A stretch of DNA of 64,000 nt from PFJX01 sp963713085 (GTDB taxonomy: Bacteria > Pseudomonadota > Gammaproteobacteria > Burkholderiales > Thiobacillaceae): NCBI GenBank assembly GCA_963713085.1, contig CAVQKQ010000014.1, positions 1-64,000 of the forward strand. The letters are read 5' to 3'. This document shows, in pieces, positions 52,207 to 61,542 of this stretch. A program made the translations under genes and the position numbers. The notes under the pieces were generated by a model. That model saw only the letters and a list, made by a program, of their open reading frames with translations, was not told the DNA's origin and ran no database searches. Within the stretch, counting starts at the first letter, position 1; the number at the start of each line of letters is the position of its first letter.

Positions 52207-54126
52207 CTATTTGTAGAGCCGGGTGCTTTCCGTCTCTCTGACTGGTGTGCTCAATTCGTTGGCGGTGATCTCGGTGGCGAAACGGACATCCCCCTCCGCC
52301 AGGGCCTTGGCGGTTACCTGGTAAATCACCTTTTCGTGGGGTGCCAGGCCGGCGAGGGTTGTGAACCGGATTGAGGTCCCATCCACCAGGGCATTGGTGG
52401 GGCCATCGGCGGAGACGAAGGCTAATTCCTTGGGCAGCCGGCAGTAGATGGCGACCTGGGTGGCTGTGGCGCTGCCCTGGTTTAGCACTTCGATGCGATA
52501 GGTGGTCGTGGCGCCCAGCAGGATCGGGTCGGGTGCATCCGTGACCTCCAGGTGCATGGCCACCAGGCCCTTCAGGTCGGTGCAGGATTCCGTCCGGATC
52601 TCGCCGGTGATCGTGTCCTGTGCCTTTGCCACGTTGCACACGCGGCCCGGGGCATCCGCCCGCAACACGACGGCGACGTGTTGTTCCGTCCCGGCGGCGA
52701 TATCGCCCAGGTCCCATTGAATGCTTTTGTCTGTTTCGTCCAGTTCCCCTTTCGGCTGGGATTTCAGATAGCTCGCGCCCTTAGGAAAAATATCCGTTAC
52801 CGACACCTTGTGCGCGGTTGTGTTGCCCCGATTTCCCACGGCGATGTTGTAGCTGAGGCTCTGGCCCAGATATCGGGTTGCGGGTCCATTCTTGGTCAAG
52901 ACCAGATCGGGGCGGCGGATGAGCGTGGTGCAAGTCACGGTCTTTTCCTGGCCTGCGATCCGCGCGGTGTTGATCGATTCACCGGCCTGGACAGCGGCAA
53001 CCTGAATGGCCGTGGACGCATTCTGCCCTGGGCTGAGTGCATGGGCGCGCCATAACAGGCGGTCTTTTCCAATGTTGTGGCGGACGGATTGCGGCAGCAG
53101 GTCTTCGATCATGGTTGGCCCGGCCCGTCCCGGACCGTGATTGACGATTCGAAGCTGGTATTGGAAGCCGTCTCCAAGATCCACGGCCTCGGGGCAGGCC
53201 AGTTCCAGCTTTAGCCTGGGGTGCGGCGGCCTTGCCGTTGCCTTGGCATGGGTTGTCGGGCGTTCGGTTGGCTGCGTTTCCTGGGGGGGGCTTGCGTGCC
53301 ATTCGAGCGCGATATCGCCTTGCGCGACGCGATTCTCCGCGATGTTGCAACGACAGTTTTCCAGGTTGTCCGGCCGAGTGACGGTAAATGCCAGTGTGCT
53401 TGTCGCCACTTCGCCTGCGGGGTTCACTAGTTCGGCGCGAGCCAGGCCTGATTCGTCGGTGCGGCTGACGAACTCGTTTCCGTCATCGTCCTTGAACTTC
53501 GCGGTGCCGTTCCTGATCTGCCAATGAACTTCGTCGCCGTCCAGGGGGCGGCCGTCGCTCGCGCGCACCACATGCACTTCCAGGGTCGCGTGGTCACCCG
53601 TTGCGGTTGCGCGATTGTTGTACTCGAGTTTGGCGTCGGCCCAGTTGAGTCGTATCCGCGCAAGCTGGCTGGAGTTCTCTTCCTGGCCGGGCAGCAAGGC
53701 AATGATTTCGGTCTGGCCTTCCTTGCCGGCCCTGAGCCGTATGCCGGTATTCCCGCCTTGGTCCGTCCTGGAAAAGGTATGGCGATCCCCGACAATGGGT
53801 TCCGCGCGATGCGCCTCGCCGGCATTCCCGTTGGGGATGATGGCGGCGTCGGTGTCATTGCCCAGGCCGACGATCCATTCGATCCGGACCCCGGCCAGGC
53901 CCTTGCCGTACTGATCCTGGACATGGGCGAAGATTTCCTGCTCGCCGTTCACCGGCAGTACCGCCTTGACCGGATCGAAATGAATGCTTGCGGCTGAGAC
54001 ATCGGGTCCGTTACCGGAGCCCTGCTCATTGCCGCAACCCGACAAGCCAGTGATGGCCAGGAATGCGGCAAGGAGTAGCGTGCGCAGATCACGCAGGGGT
54101 CGGGACTGGACCATGGCCATGGGCAT
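52207..54126 (-). CDS. Outer-surface lipoprotein with Ig-like and DUF11 domains
   Basis: A 639-residue protein. The N-terminus has a lipobox (AFLAITGLSGC), so Cys is lipidated after about 31 residues. Two Big_1-like domains follow (QEIFAHVQDQYGKGLAGVRIEW; ATLEVHVVRASDGRPLDGDEVHW), then three DUF11-type repeats with LSYNIAVGNRGNTTAHKVSVTDIFPKG, TYRIEVLNQGSATATQV and YQLRIVNHGPGRAGPTMIEDLLP. Such proteins are adhesive or structural; no ligand is evident. Convergent with yacG with 9 bp between. Confidence 0.82.
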   Translation of the reverse strand: MPMAMVQSRPLRDLRTLLLAAFLAITGLSGCGNEQGSGNGPDVSAASIHFDPVKAVLPVNGEQEIFAHVQDQYGKGLAGVRIEWIVGLGNDTDAAIIPNGNAGEAHRAEPIVGDRHTFSRTDQGGNTGIRLRAGKEGQTEIIALLPGQEENSSQLARIRLNWADAKLEYNNRATATGDHATLEVHVVRASDGRPLDGDEVHWQIRNGTAKFKDDDGNEFVSRTDESGLARAELVNPAGEVATSTLAFTVTRPDNLENCRCNIAENRVAQGDIALEWHASPPQETQPTERPTTHAKATARPPHPRLKLELACPEAVDLGDGFQYQLRIVNHGPGRAGPTMIEDLLPQSVRHNIGKDRLLWRAHALSPGQNASTAIQVAAVQAGESINTARIAGQEKTVTCTTLIRRPDLVLTKNGPATRYLGQSLSYNIAVGNRGNTTAHKVSVTDIFPKGASYLKSQPKGELDETDKSIQWDLGDIAAGTEQHVAVVLRADAPGRVCNVAKAQDTITGEIRTESCTDLKGLVAMHLEVTDAPDPILLGATTTYRIEVLNQGSATATQVAIYCRLPKELAFVSADGPTNALVDGTSIRFTTLAGLAPHEKVIYQVTAKALAEGDVRFATEITANELSTPVRETESTRLYK

Positions 54127-54140
54127 TCTCGGTCGCGTGT

Positions 54141-54797
54141 TCAGCGAGTAAGGGTCTGCACGCCTTCCGGCGTGCCCATCAGGCAGACATCTGCGCCGCG
54201 CCGGGCGAACAGACCGACGGTGACCACACCGACGAGCTGGTTGATATCGGATTCCAGGGCCACCGGATCCAGGATGCTCAGACCGTGCACGTCCAGGATG
54301 ACGTTGCCGTTGTCGGTGGTGAAACCCGTGCGCAGGACCGGGTTGCCGCCCATCTTCACCAGTTGCCTGGCCACATAGGAACGGGCCATGGGGATAACCT
54401 CCACCGGCAGGGGGAATGTACCCAGCACGTCCACCAGCTTGGTCCGGTCGACGATGCAGACGAATTTCTTGGCGCAGGCTGCGACGATCTTCTCCCGGGT
54501 CAGTGCGCCGCCGCCGCCCTTGATCATGGCCATATGGCGGGTGATCTCGTCGGCGCCGTCCACGTAGACCTCCATCTCGCCGGCCTCGTTCAGGTCGATG
54601 ACCGGGATGCCGTGCTTCTTGAGACGCTCGGCGGTGGCCACGCTGGATGCCACTGCGGCATCTATCCTACCCTTGATGTGGGCCAGTTCGTCGATGAAGT
54701 AATTGGCGGTGGAGCCGGTGCCGACGCCGATGATACCGGCCGGCACGTATTCGATTGCGGCCCGGGCCGTGGCTTGTTTCATTTGGTCTTGTGACAT
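54141..54797 (-). CDS. rpiA: Ribose-5-phosphate isomerase A
   Basis: A 218-residue isomerase linking ribose-5-P and ribulose-5-P: IGVGTGSTANYFIDEL, YVDGADEITRHMAMIKGGGGALTREKIVAA, and VDRTKLV. I placed the start at ATG 54797, which aligns with E. coli RpiA (MSQDQMKQA vs MTQDELKKA); ATG 54815 is an alternative. Divergent from ilvA, 92 bp between starts. Confidence 0.93.
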   Translation of the reverse strand: MSQDQMKQATARAAIEYVPAGIIGVGTGSTANYFIDELAHIKGRIDAAVASSVATAERLKKHGIPVIDLNEAGEMEVYVDGADEITRHMAMIKGGGGALTREKIVAACAKKFVCIVDRTKLVDVLGTFPLPVEVIPMARSYVARQLVKMGGNPVLRTGFTTDNGNVILDVHGLSILDPVALESDINQLVGVVTVGLFARRGADVCLMGTPEGVQTLTR

Positions 54798-54889
54798 TCG
54801 GTCTTGAGTCGTCATGATGCGATTCGCTTTGTTGTTTACCTGGGGAGGCAGGAGAATAGCGGCCTTTCCTCTACCCTTCAAACCTTAGC

Positions 54890-56398
54890 ATGACCGATTA
54901 TCTGGAGCGCATCCTCCTAGCCCGGGTCTACGACGTGGCCATCGAATCGCCCCTGGACGATGCCCCCAACCTGTCCCGGCGCCTGGGCAACGATATCCTC
55001 CTGAAGCGGGAGGACATGCAGCCGGTGTTTTCCTTCAAGTTGCGGGGGGCCTACAACAAGATGGCCGGGCTTACCAAGGCCCAGTTAAAGCGCGGCGTGG
55101 TGGCCGCATCTGCCGGCAACCACGCCCAGGGAGTGGCCCTGGCAGCCCAGGTGCTGGGCTGCGAGGCCACCATCGTCATGCCCGCCACCACCCCCGCCAT
55201 CAAGGTGGACGCCGTGGCCAAGCGAGGCGCGGAGGTGGTGCTGCATGGCGATTCCTACGATGACGCCTACCATCACGGTATCCAGTTGGCCAGATCCGGC
55301 AGGAAGACCTTCGTGCATCCCTACGACGATCCGGATGTGATCGCCGGCCAGGGGACCATCGGCATGGAATTGCTGCGCCAGGCCCGTGCTCCCATCGACG
55401 CGGTGTTCGTGCCGGTGGGCGGCGGCGGCCTGATCGCCGGCATCGCCGTTTATCTGAAGCGCCTGCGGCCCGAGATCAAGGTGATCGGTGTGGAACCCGA
55501 AGAGGCCGATGCCATGGCACGCTCCCTGTGCAAGAAGGAGCGGATCGTGTTGCCGCAGGTGGGACTGTTCGCGGACGGCGTGGCGGTGAAGCAGGTGGGG
55601 GAGGAAACCTTCCGCCTGTGCCTGCAGTATGTGGACGAGGTGATCCGGGTCAGCAACGACGCCATCTGCGCCGCCATCAAGGACGTGTTCGAAGACACCC
55701 GCTCCATCCTTGAGCCAGCCGGCGCCCTGGGGGTGGCCGGTGCGAAAGTCTGGGCCGCCAGGGAAAAGGCGAAGAACAAGACCCTGGTGGCCATCGCCAG
55801 CGGCGCCAACATGAATTTCGACCGTCTGCGCTTTGTTGCCGAGCGCGCCGAACTGGGGGAAAAACGGGAGGCGGTACTGGCCGTCTCCATTCCCGAGAGG
55901 CCGGGCAGCTTCAAGGCCTTCTGTTCCCTGTTGGGAGCCCGGGGCATCACCGAATTCAACTACCGATACGACGATCCCAAGGTGGCCCACGTCTTCGTCG
56001 GCATCCAGGTACACAACCGGGCCGAAGTGGACAAGCTGATCGCCGCGCTCGGCAAGCACGACCTGCCGGTGCTGGACCTGTCAGACAACGAGATGGCCAA
56101 GCTCCACGTTCGCCACCTGGTTGGCGGACGGGCGCCCAAGGCGGAACATGAGGTGCTGTACCGTTTCGAGTTTCCGGAACGTCCCGGCGCCCTTATGAAA
56201 TTCCTCAATAGCATGAGCCATGCCTGGAATATCAGCCTGTTCCACTACCGTAACCATGGCGCCGATTTTGGCCGGGTGCTGGTGGGTATTCAGGTACCCC
56301 CCGACGACCAGGAGAGCTTCCAGGCATTCCTGGACGGTTTGGGTTATCGCTACTGGAACGAGGCACGCAACCCGGCGTACAAGCTTTTCCTGGCCTGA
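54890..56398 (+). CDS. ilvA: Threonine dehydratase, biosynthetic
   Basis: A 502-residue PLP enzyme, first step of isoleucine synthesis. The PLP Lys is in FSFKLRGAYNKM; the Gly loop GGGGLIAG. Two C-terminal ACT-like regulatory domains (from ~325 and ~420: AVLAVSIPERPGSFKAF and EVLYRFEFPERPGALMKF) are typical of isoleucine-inhibited IlvA. ridA, which protects against its enamine product, is in the window but far away. Confidence 0.95.
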   Translation: MTDYLERILLARVYDVAIESPLDDAPNLSRRLGNDILLKREDMQPVFSFKLRGAYNKMAGLTKAQLKRGVVAASAGNHAQGVALAAQVLGCEATIVMPATTPAIKVDAVAKRGAEVVLHGDSYDDAYHHGIQLARSGRKTFVHPYDDPDVIAGQGTIGMELLRQARAPIDAVFVPVGGGGLIAGIAVYLKRLRPEIKVIGVEPEEADAMARSLCKKERIVLPQVGLFADGVAVKQVGEETFRLCLQYVDEVIRVSNDAICAAIKDVFEDTRSILEPAGALGVAGAKVWAAREKAKNKTLVAIASGANMNFDRLRFVAERAELGEKREAVLAVSIPERPGSFKAFCSLLGARGITEFNYRYDDPKVAHVFVGIQVHNRAEVDKLIAALGKHDLPVLDLSDNEMAKLHVRHLVGGRAPKAEHEVLYRFEFPERPGALMKFLNSMSHAWNISLFHYRNHGADFGRVLVGIQVPPDDQESFQAFLDGLGYRYWNEARNPAYKLFLA

Positions 56399-56419
56399 TG
56401 CGCCAGGAGTCAGGCGGGG

Positions 56420-56860
56420 TCAGGCGCTGGTGTTCACCCGGGGGGCCGCGACCCCTTCCAGATTTTTGATCAGGGTCAGTGCTCCCTTGGGGGGGACTTG
56501 ATAGATAAGCACGTCCTTGCTGTCCAGGACCTTCATGATCCGGGTGCTGTCTTCGAATTCGAACTGAATGCTGCCGCCTGAGCCCGCCTGAAGGGCTTGT
56601 TGCAATTGGGCCTGTTGTGTCTCCCGCGTCTGTTGCTCATCCTGGGGATTGGTAACGGCCTGGTTGGCGGTACGCAACCGATCGGCCTCCGCCAATCTGG
56701 CCTGGGCATCGAGGCTACGTTTGTTTCCTCCGACATCAGGGGCAACCCTGGACTGATATGACTCCGCAACGGCCTGCACTTTGACTTTGGCTTCGGAAAC
56801 CAGCGGCTCCCGCACCTGAGGAGGTGCATAGGGAGAGGGTGCCACACCGCTGATTTCCAT
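56420..56860 (-). CDS. FlaG-like flagellar protein
   Basis: A 146-residue protein: a Pro/Gln-rich N-terminal half, then a FlaG-type domain (IQFEFEDSTRIMKVLDSKDVLIYQVPPKGALTLIKNLE, split). FlaG proteins affect filament length in other bacteria. No other flagellar genes are here. It follows a Gln-rich gene. Confidence 0.72.
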   Translation of the reverse strand: MEISGVAPSPYAPPQVREPLVSEAKVKVQAVAESYQSRVAPDVGGNKRSLDAQARLAEADRLRTANQAVTNPQDEQQTRETQQAQLQQALQAGSGGSIQFEFEDSTRIMKVLDSKDVLIYQVPPKGALTLIKNLEGVAAPRVNTSA

Positions 56861-56886
56861 GACTGTCTCACCGTTTCATGGGGATT

Positions 56887-57249
56887 TCAGACCACGGTGG
56901 CCTGGGTATAGGCCTGCAGTGCATGAGCCACGGACTGTGGATGCGGGGGAGGCCGGTTGCCGTCCTGGGCCTGGGCCTTCTTTTCGTTTTCCTCAGGGCG
57001 ATTGGGGCGTTCCGCTTCGTCCGTGCGGTTGACTGTGGCGGCCTGGGTGGGTTGCTGTGTCTGGGCGGTGAGGGGATCGGGGATCGGGCGAGATTCAGGG
57101 CTCAGAGTAACCCGGTCGGCGACACGGGTTTCAGCATCCTGGGGATCATTCTGAGTCGACTGATTTCGGTCTGGTGGACGCACCGCCTGCTGTTGGCTTG
57201 TGTAGGCCGTAATCGCGTTCGATTGTGTGCTGACGGATTGCAGTTCCAT
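56887..57249 (-). CDS. Gln/Pro-rich small protein, unassigned
   Basis: A 120-residue low-complexity protein with an Asn/Thr/Gln-rich start (MELQSVSTQSNAITAYTSQQQ) and Glu/Arg/Pro-rich middle. No signal peptide or domain. AAGGATC precedes the ATG at 57249. It is 26 bp before the FlaG-like gene, so possibly part of the same transcript. Function unknown; similar spacers occur near flagellar genes, which is only an association. Confidence 0.6.
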   Translation of the reverse strand: MELQSVSTQSNAITAYTSQQQAVRPPDRNQSTQNDPQDAETRVADRVTLSPESRPIPDPLTAQTQQPTQAATVNRTDEAERPNRPEENEKKAQAQDGNRPPPHPQSVAHALQAYTQATVV

Positions 57250-57511
57250 GGCGTTGATCCTTTCCACTCTGGCCGGAATTTACATCGGCCTACGTGCTCT
57301 GATGGGGCAATACCTGCACCCACGGTTTCCACTATAGGCCGATATATCAATGAGTTAAAGCGCATTGTCTGATTCCGGATGAAGTAACTGGCAATACGTT
57401 CTGAACCACTTGAAATTACCAACCAGGTACTTATTTGTTAGCAATAAGTTGCGTACGTTAGTTAAAGTAAAAAAGTAAATTCGTCAATGTCGCATGGCTC
57501 GCATACGGACG

Positions 57512-59317
57512 TCAGGCCGATGCTGGCGCGCCGGTCACCAACAGTTTATCCGTAGCTCTGGTCATGGCCACGTAAAGCAGGCGGGCTTCCTCCTCAGGGT
57601 TTGACCCCTTTTCTTTCAGACCCAGTCCCGGAATGCCGACCATGGGGAATTCGAGGCCCTTACTGCTGTGAAATGGCAGCAGCTTGACTGTATCCTGCTT
57701 GTCGCCAAAGCGGATATTGTCCTTCCAGGTCACGGGAATGCCAGCCAGCCGAAAGGCGCTGTTGACGGTTTTGCCGACCGGGTCCCAATGCCGATAGAGC
57801 ACGGCCATGTCGAGCCAGGGGGTGCCGGTACGATGGGCTGCCTTGAACTGCTGGGCAAGATAGGTTGCCTCGTCACGCAGGGTCGGCAACCGGACCAGCA
57901 CGGGACGATCGCCATGACGACCGGCGGAGACCGGGGCCACTCGGGGTACACCATCCTCGTCGGCCTCACTGCCGGCCAGCAACTCCTGGGCGAATCCAGC
58001 GGCGAATTCCAGAATTTCCTCGGTATTCCGGTAATTGACCTTGAGTATGGTGGTGCGGCCCCTGGCCTGGATGCCGAGTTGCTTGAAGCTGAAATTCTTG
58101 CGCGGGTTCTCGCCGCCGTCCGTCTCATAGATGGACTGGACATCGTCGAAAAGCACCAGCAGGGAGTTGGTCAGGGGATCCACCATCTGCACCACCAGCT
58201 TCAGCCACTCAGGGCGGAAGTCGTGGCCCTCGTCGATCAGGACCGCCTCGTATTGCCCGGCAGGGATCAGGTGTCGCTCCAGGCCTTGTATGACCCGCTG
58301 CACCAGGGCATTCCAGTAGCCGGGATTGCTGGCGTCGCCGGCGGGCAGGCCGACATGGTAGGTGGTGAGCTGGCGGTGGCACCAGGCATGGAAGGTACCG
58401 ATATGGACCTTGCCCGCCACGCCCTTGGCATGCATCCAATGCTCCAGCCGACGGGCCAGGGACCTGTTGTAACAGAGCACCAGAATGGGTTTGGCGCAGA
58501 TGCGGGCAAGATGCTCGGCCCGATAGCCCAGGATCAGGGTCTTGCCGGAGCCCGCCACGCCGTGGATGACCCGGTGGCCTTCCCCCAGACTTCGGGCCAA
58601 TTGCTCCTGTTGCAGGTCCAGTGCTTGCACCAGGTCCGGTGAAGCCTCGGCACCGTCAGCAGCTTCGTCAAACAGGCCGCCAGGCTTTGCGGGCAGGCGT
58701 ATCTCGGGGAACAGATGCCAGCGGATGCGATCGAGTTGAGGCAGGGACAGATGTCCGAAGCCGCCCAGATGAAACATCTCCCAGATGCGCTTCTGGAATG
58801 ACTCGGCATCCACCGATTCCGTCATCTCGTCCTGGCAGATGACCCGGTGGGGCTCCATCACTTCGCCCATGCTGCTGTCCTCAAACACCTTGCGGGTGAT
58901 GTTGGCAAGCACCACGCCGTAGGTCCAGGGGAACAGCAGGCGCCCCTGGAGCCGGCCACTGGAGAAGGTGAGCTGGGGATCCCGTTCCAACTCGTTAACC
59001 ACCGCATGGGCATACTGGCGGGCCTGTTCCAGGGGATTGGCCACGTGCTTGGCGCCCGTGCCGGTGAGCAGGGTGGCGTCGTTGCGGGTCATCGACTGGA
59101 TGCCGTCCCGCTTCCAGTCCTTGACTTCCAGGACGATCAGCCCCCTCCGGGGATGCAGGATGATGAAGTCCGGATGGCAATTGCCGGGGCCGACCGGGAC
59201 GTCGTACCAGCACAGGTAATCGTCCTCCAGCTTGGTTTCCATGCGCTGGGCGAGACGTTTCTCGCCAGATGTCATGCGGGGCAGGCAGGCGGATAAGCTG
59301 GGGATGAGCGTGGCCAT
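57512..59317 (-). CDS. NERD-domain UvrD/Rep-type DNA helicase
   Basis: A 601-residue protein. An N-terminal NERD (nuclease-related) domain has D50 in HPDFIIL and E64-x-K66 in VLEVKDW. The helicase part has Walker A GVAGSGKT at 253-260, LIDEGHDF (motif II), VNYRNTEE and a C-terminal VAMTRATDKLLV. Start at ATG 59317; a longer frame upstream is not protein-like. Likely DNA repair or defence-related. Divergent from a secreted protein gene. Confidence 0.85.
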   Translation of the reverse strand: MATLIPSLSACLPRMTSGEKRLAQRMETKLEDDYLCWYDVPVGPGNCHPDFIILHPRRGLIVLEVKDWKRDGIQSMTRNDATLLTGTGAKHVANPLEQARQYAHAVVNELERDPQLTFSSGRLQGRLLFPWTYGVVLANITRKVFEDSSMGEVMEPHRVICQDEMTESVDAESFQKRIWEMFHLGGFGHLSLPQLDRIRWHLFPEIRLPAKPGGLFDEAADGAEASPDLVQALDLQQEQLARSLGEGHRVIHGVAGSGKTLILGYRAEHLARICAKPILVLCYNRSLARRLEHWMHAKGVAGKVHIGTFHAWCHRQLTTYHVGLPAGDASNPGYWNALVQRVIQGLERHLIPAGQYEAVLIDEGHDFRPEWLKLVVQMVDPLTNSLLVLFDDVQSIYETDGGENPRKNFSFKQLGIQARGRTTILKVNYRNTEEILEFAAGFAQELLAGSEADEDGVPRVAPVSAGRHGDRPVLVRLPTLRDEATYLAQQFKAAHRTGTPWLDMAVLYRHWDPVGKTVNSAFRLAGIPVTWKDNIRFGDKQDTVKLLPFHSSKGLEFPMVGIPGLGLKEKGSNPEEEARLLYVAMTRATDKLLVTGAPASA

Positions 59318-59459
59318 GAAATGCGGGAATGAGTATCTCTGTCCTCGGATGTTCGCACAGGCGATGCCGGCTATGGAGCCCTTATCTGGAGTGGAAGCAG
59401 GATGGACATACCAAGGCGGACGGGACAGCCTTGGGTTAAATTCGTTCTTCCTTTCAGTA

Positions 59460-60302
59460 ATGGGAATCGTCAGCTTGGCAACCAGGGTTTCCGCGATTTT
59501 GCATGGCCTGTTGACGGCACTGTTCCTCGCAGTGTCGCCAGTATCGGCGTCGGCGGAGGAAACCATCAAGCTGACCGTTCCCGCCTCAGGCACGGAGATC
59601 GTCAGCCAGCGTTATCCCGCCCCGGGAGCCTGGCTGGTGTTGTGGTTCACCGGTCAATACGGACGCATCGAGGAGGAGCACAAGGCTGCGGCCTTCCTGG
59701 CCGCCCATGGGCTGGAGACCTGGGTGACGGACTTCTACGCACCCTATTTCCTGCCCTTGTTGCCCAGCAGCGCCAGACAGGTTCCCGAAAAGGATTTAAG
59801 CGACTGGCTTGAAGCGGTCCACGAGCGCAATCCCGGCCGCCGCATCATCCTGGCGGCGCCCGGCCACTTGGCCGGTCTTGCGCTGCGGGCCGAACAGGCA
59901 TGGGCCAGTCGATTCGAGCCGGCGGACGACAAGGGAGAGGGCGCGCCCGGCCATCCCATCGCCGGTGCCCTGATGCTGTTCCCATTGCTATACAAGGACC
60001 TAGAACCCGGGCAGGCCCCGGACTACGATACGGTGGTGGACCACTCCCGCCTGGACACGGTCATTATCCAGCCCAAGTCCTCTGCCGGCTATTGGTGGCG
60101 TGACCGGCTCAAGGAACGTTTCGAAGCAGCGGGCAGCCATGTCTGGCTGAACGTGCTGAATGGCCTGCGCGACGGCTTTTACCGTCGCGGCGATGCATCC
60201 GCCCAGGAGATGGAGGCCGGCAACCGGCTGGGCGACATTATGTTGGAAGCCATGAAACCCCTGCTGGAACAAGTGAAATCCATGAAAGGCGATCAACCTT
60301 GA
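59460..60302 (+). CDS. Exported protein of unknown function, hydrolase-like
   Basis: A 280-residue protein with a signal peptide (to about ASA at residue 31). The body has an alpha/beta look: AWLVLWFTGQYGR, LAAHGLETWVTDFYAPYF, RRIILAAPGHLAGLALRAEQ and AGALMLFP. The G-H-L-A motif stands where hydrolases have GxSxG, so a classic serine site is missing. I cannot assign a function. Its stop overlaps the TTG start of a TlpA-like thioredoxin. Confidence 0.7.
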   Translation: MGIVSLATRVSAILHGLLTALFLAVSPVSASAEETIKLTVPASGTEIVSQRYPAPGAWLVLWFTGQYGRIEEEHKAAAFLAAHGLETWVTDFYAPYFLPLLPSSARQVPEKDLSDWLEAVHERNPGRRIILAAPGHLAGLALRAEQAWASRFEPADDKGEGAPGHPIAGALMLFPLLYKDLEPGQAPDYDTVVDHSRLDTVIIQPKSSAGYWWRDRLKERFEAAGSHVWLNVLNGLRDGFYRRGDASAQEMEAGNRLGDIMLEAMKPLLEQVKSMKGDQP

Positions 60303-60847
60303 GCGAGAACCGTTGCGTGAAATCCAGTGAGTGGGCCAAATCGTTTGTATTCGTTATCTGGGTGGTCATTTCCTGTGCGATGGCCCGGCCGGTTCTGGCC
60401 GGGGATCTCAAGACCCTGCCCGGAAAACCTGCTCCCGCCATGTCCTTGGCGACCCTGGATGGCGGCCGGCTCCGTCTGGACCAGCTGCGCGGCAAGGTGG
60501 TGCTGGTGAATTTTTGGGCGGTGTGGTGCCCGCCCTGCAGGAAGGAGATGCCTTCCATGGGGAGACTCGCGGAAAAGCTCGCCGGTCGTCCCTTCGCCAT
60601 CCTCGGCGTCAACATGGGCGATACGCCCGATGACATCAGGGGTTTTCTCAAGCAGGTACCGGTATCGTTTCCCATCCTGCTGGACAGCGAGGGCGGCCAG
60701 TTGAAGCCCTGGCAGGTCTTCGCCTTCCCCACCAGCTACGTGGTGGACAAGCAGGGCCGTATCCGGCTGGGTCTGTTCGGCTCCATCGAATGGGACAATC
60801 CCGAGGCCCTGGCCCAGTTGGAGGCATTGCTGGCGGAGCCGGATTAG
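60299..60847 (+). CDS. TlpA/ResA-like membrane-anchored thioredoxin
   Basis: A 182-residue protein: an N-terminal helix (SFVFVIWVVISCAMA), then a TlpA domain with WCPPC at the redox site, VVLVNFWAVWCPPC and GVNMGDTPDDI. It would reduce disulfides in the periplasm. TTG start overlapping the upstream gene suggests paired translation. Confidence 0.87.
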   Translation: MSENRCVKSSEWAKSFVFVIWVVISCAMARPVLAGDLKTLPGKPAPAMSLATLDGGRLRLDQLRGKVVLVNFWAVWCPPCRKEMPSMGRLAEKLAGRPFAILGVNMGDTPDDIRGFLKQVPVSFPILLDSEGGQLKPWQVFAFPTSYVVDKQGRIRLGLFGSIEWDNPEALAQLEALLAEPD

Positions 60848-60865
60848 GGGGGTCGCGCGGCCGGC

Positions 60866-61402
60866 TCAGTCCCGGGCCGGCTCCATCACAGCGTCCAGGT
60901 TCAAATTGTCGCAATAGTCGAAAAAGTCGCCGCGCAGCGTGGGCAGATGCAGGCCGGCCGGCACGCCGACGGTAATGTTCACGGAGAACATGGGGGTCCC
61001 GGTATGGGGGGCTGGGTAGGTCTCGGTGACCAGTTCCTCGATGTTGATGCCCTGGCGCGAGAAGAATTCCGCCAGGCTATGGACGATGCCAGGGTGGTCC
61101 ATGGCCACCACATTGACCCGGTAAGGTACCAGGGGCGCCTTGCGCTCGGTGGGCCGGGTGCGCTTGTGGACGATGGTCAGGCCCAGTTCGTCTCCCAGGG
61201 GTACCAGCCGGTCCTCCAGCTTGGTCAGGGCGTTCCAGGGACCGGAGATCAGCATGAGAATGGCGAACTGTCCTCCCAGGACAGCCATGCGGGATTCCTC
61301 GATATTGCAGCCTGCTTCCGCGATGCGGCTGGTGAAGCGTTCCACCAGGCCGACCTGGTCTTCCCCGGAGGCGGTGATGGCCAGATAGTCGATATTGCTC
61401 AT
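60866..61402 (-). CDS. gcvR: Glycine cleavage system regulator GcvR-like (two ACT domains)
   Basis: A 178-residue protein with two ACT domains: GEDQVGLVERFTSRIAEAGCNIEESRMAVLG and MDHPGIVHSLAEFFSRQGINIEELVTETYPAPHTGTPMFSV (split). GcvR represses glycine-cleavage genes with GcvA in E. coli. No gcv genes are here, so the partner is unknown. Convergent with the TlpA gene. Confidence 0.85.
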   Translation of the reverse strand: MSNIDYLAITASGEDQVGLVERFTSRIAEAGCNIEESRMAVLGGQFAILMLISGPWNALTKLEDRLVPLGDELGLTIVHKRTRPTERKAPLVPYRVNVVAMDHPGIVHSLAEFFSRQGINIEELVTETYPAPHTGTPMFSVNITVGVPAGLHLPTLRGDFFDYCDNLNLDAVMEPARD

Positions 61403-61542
61403 GGATGGGTACTCGAATGGCTAGCAGGGCCGATTGTAGCGGCAAGACTTGAAAACCGTGAGTGTTGCCCCCGTTGCGTGGCCGGATCCGCAACGTCCGA
61501 CCACGCTCCAAGTCGCCAGGACCGTAATCGGCTTGGCGGCGC

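Noticed and set aside
57380..57450. Sigma-28 promoter (TCAAGT ... GCCAGTTA) upstream of the Gln-rich/FlaG genes
   Set aside because: Spacer is 13 instead of about 11 and the -10 is poor; not convincing.
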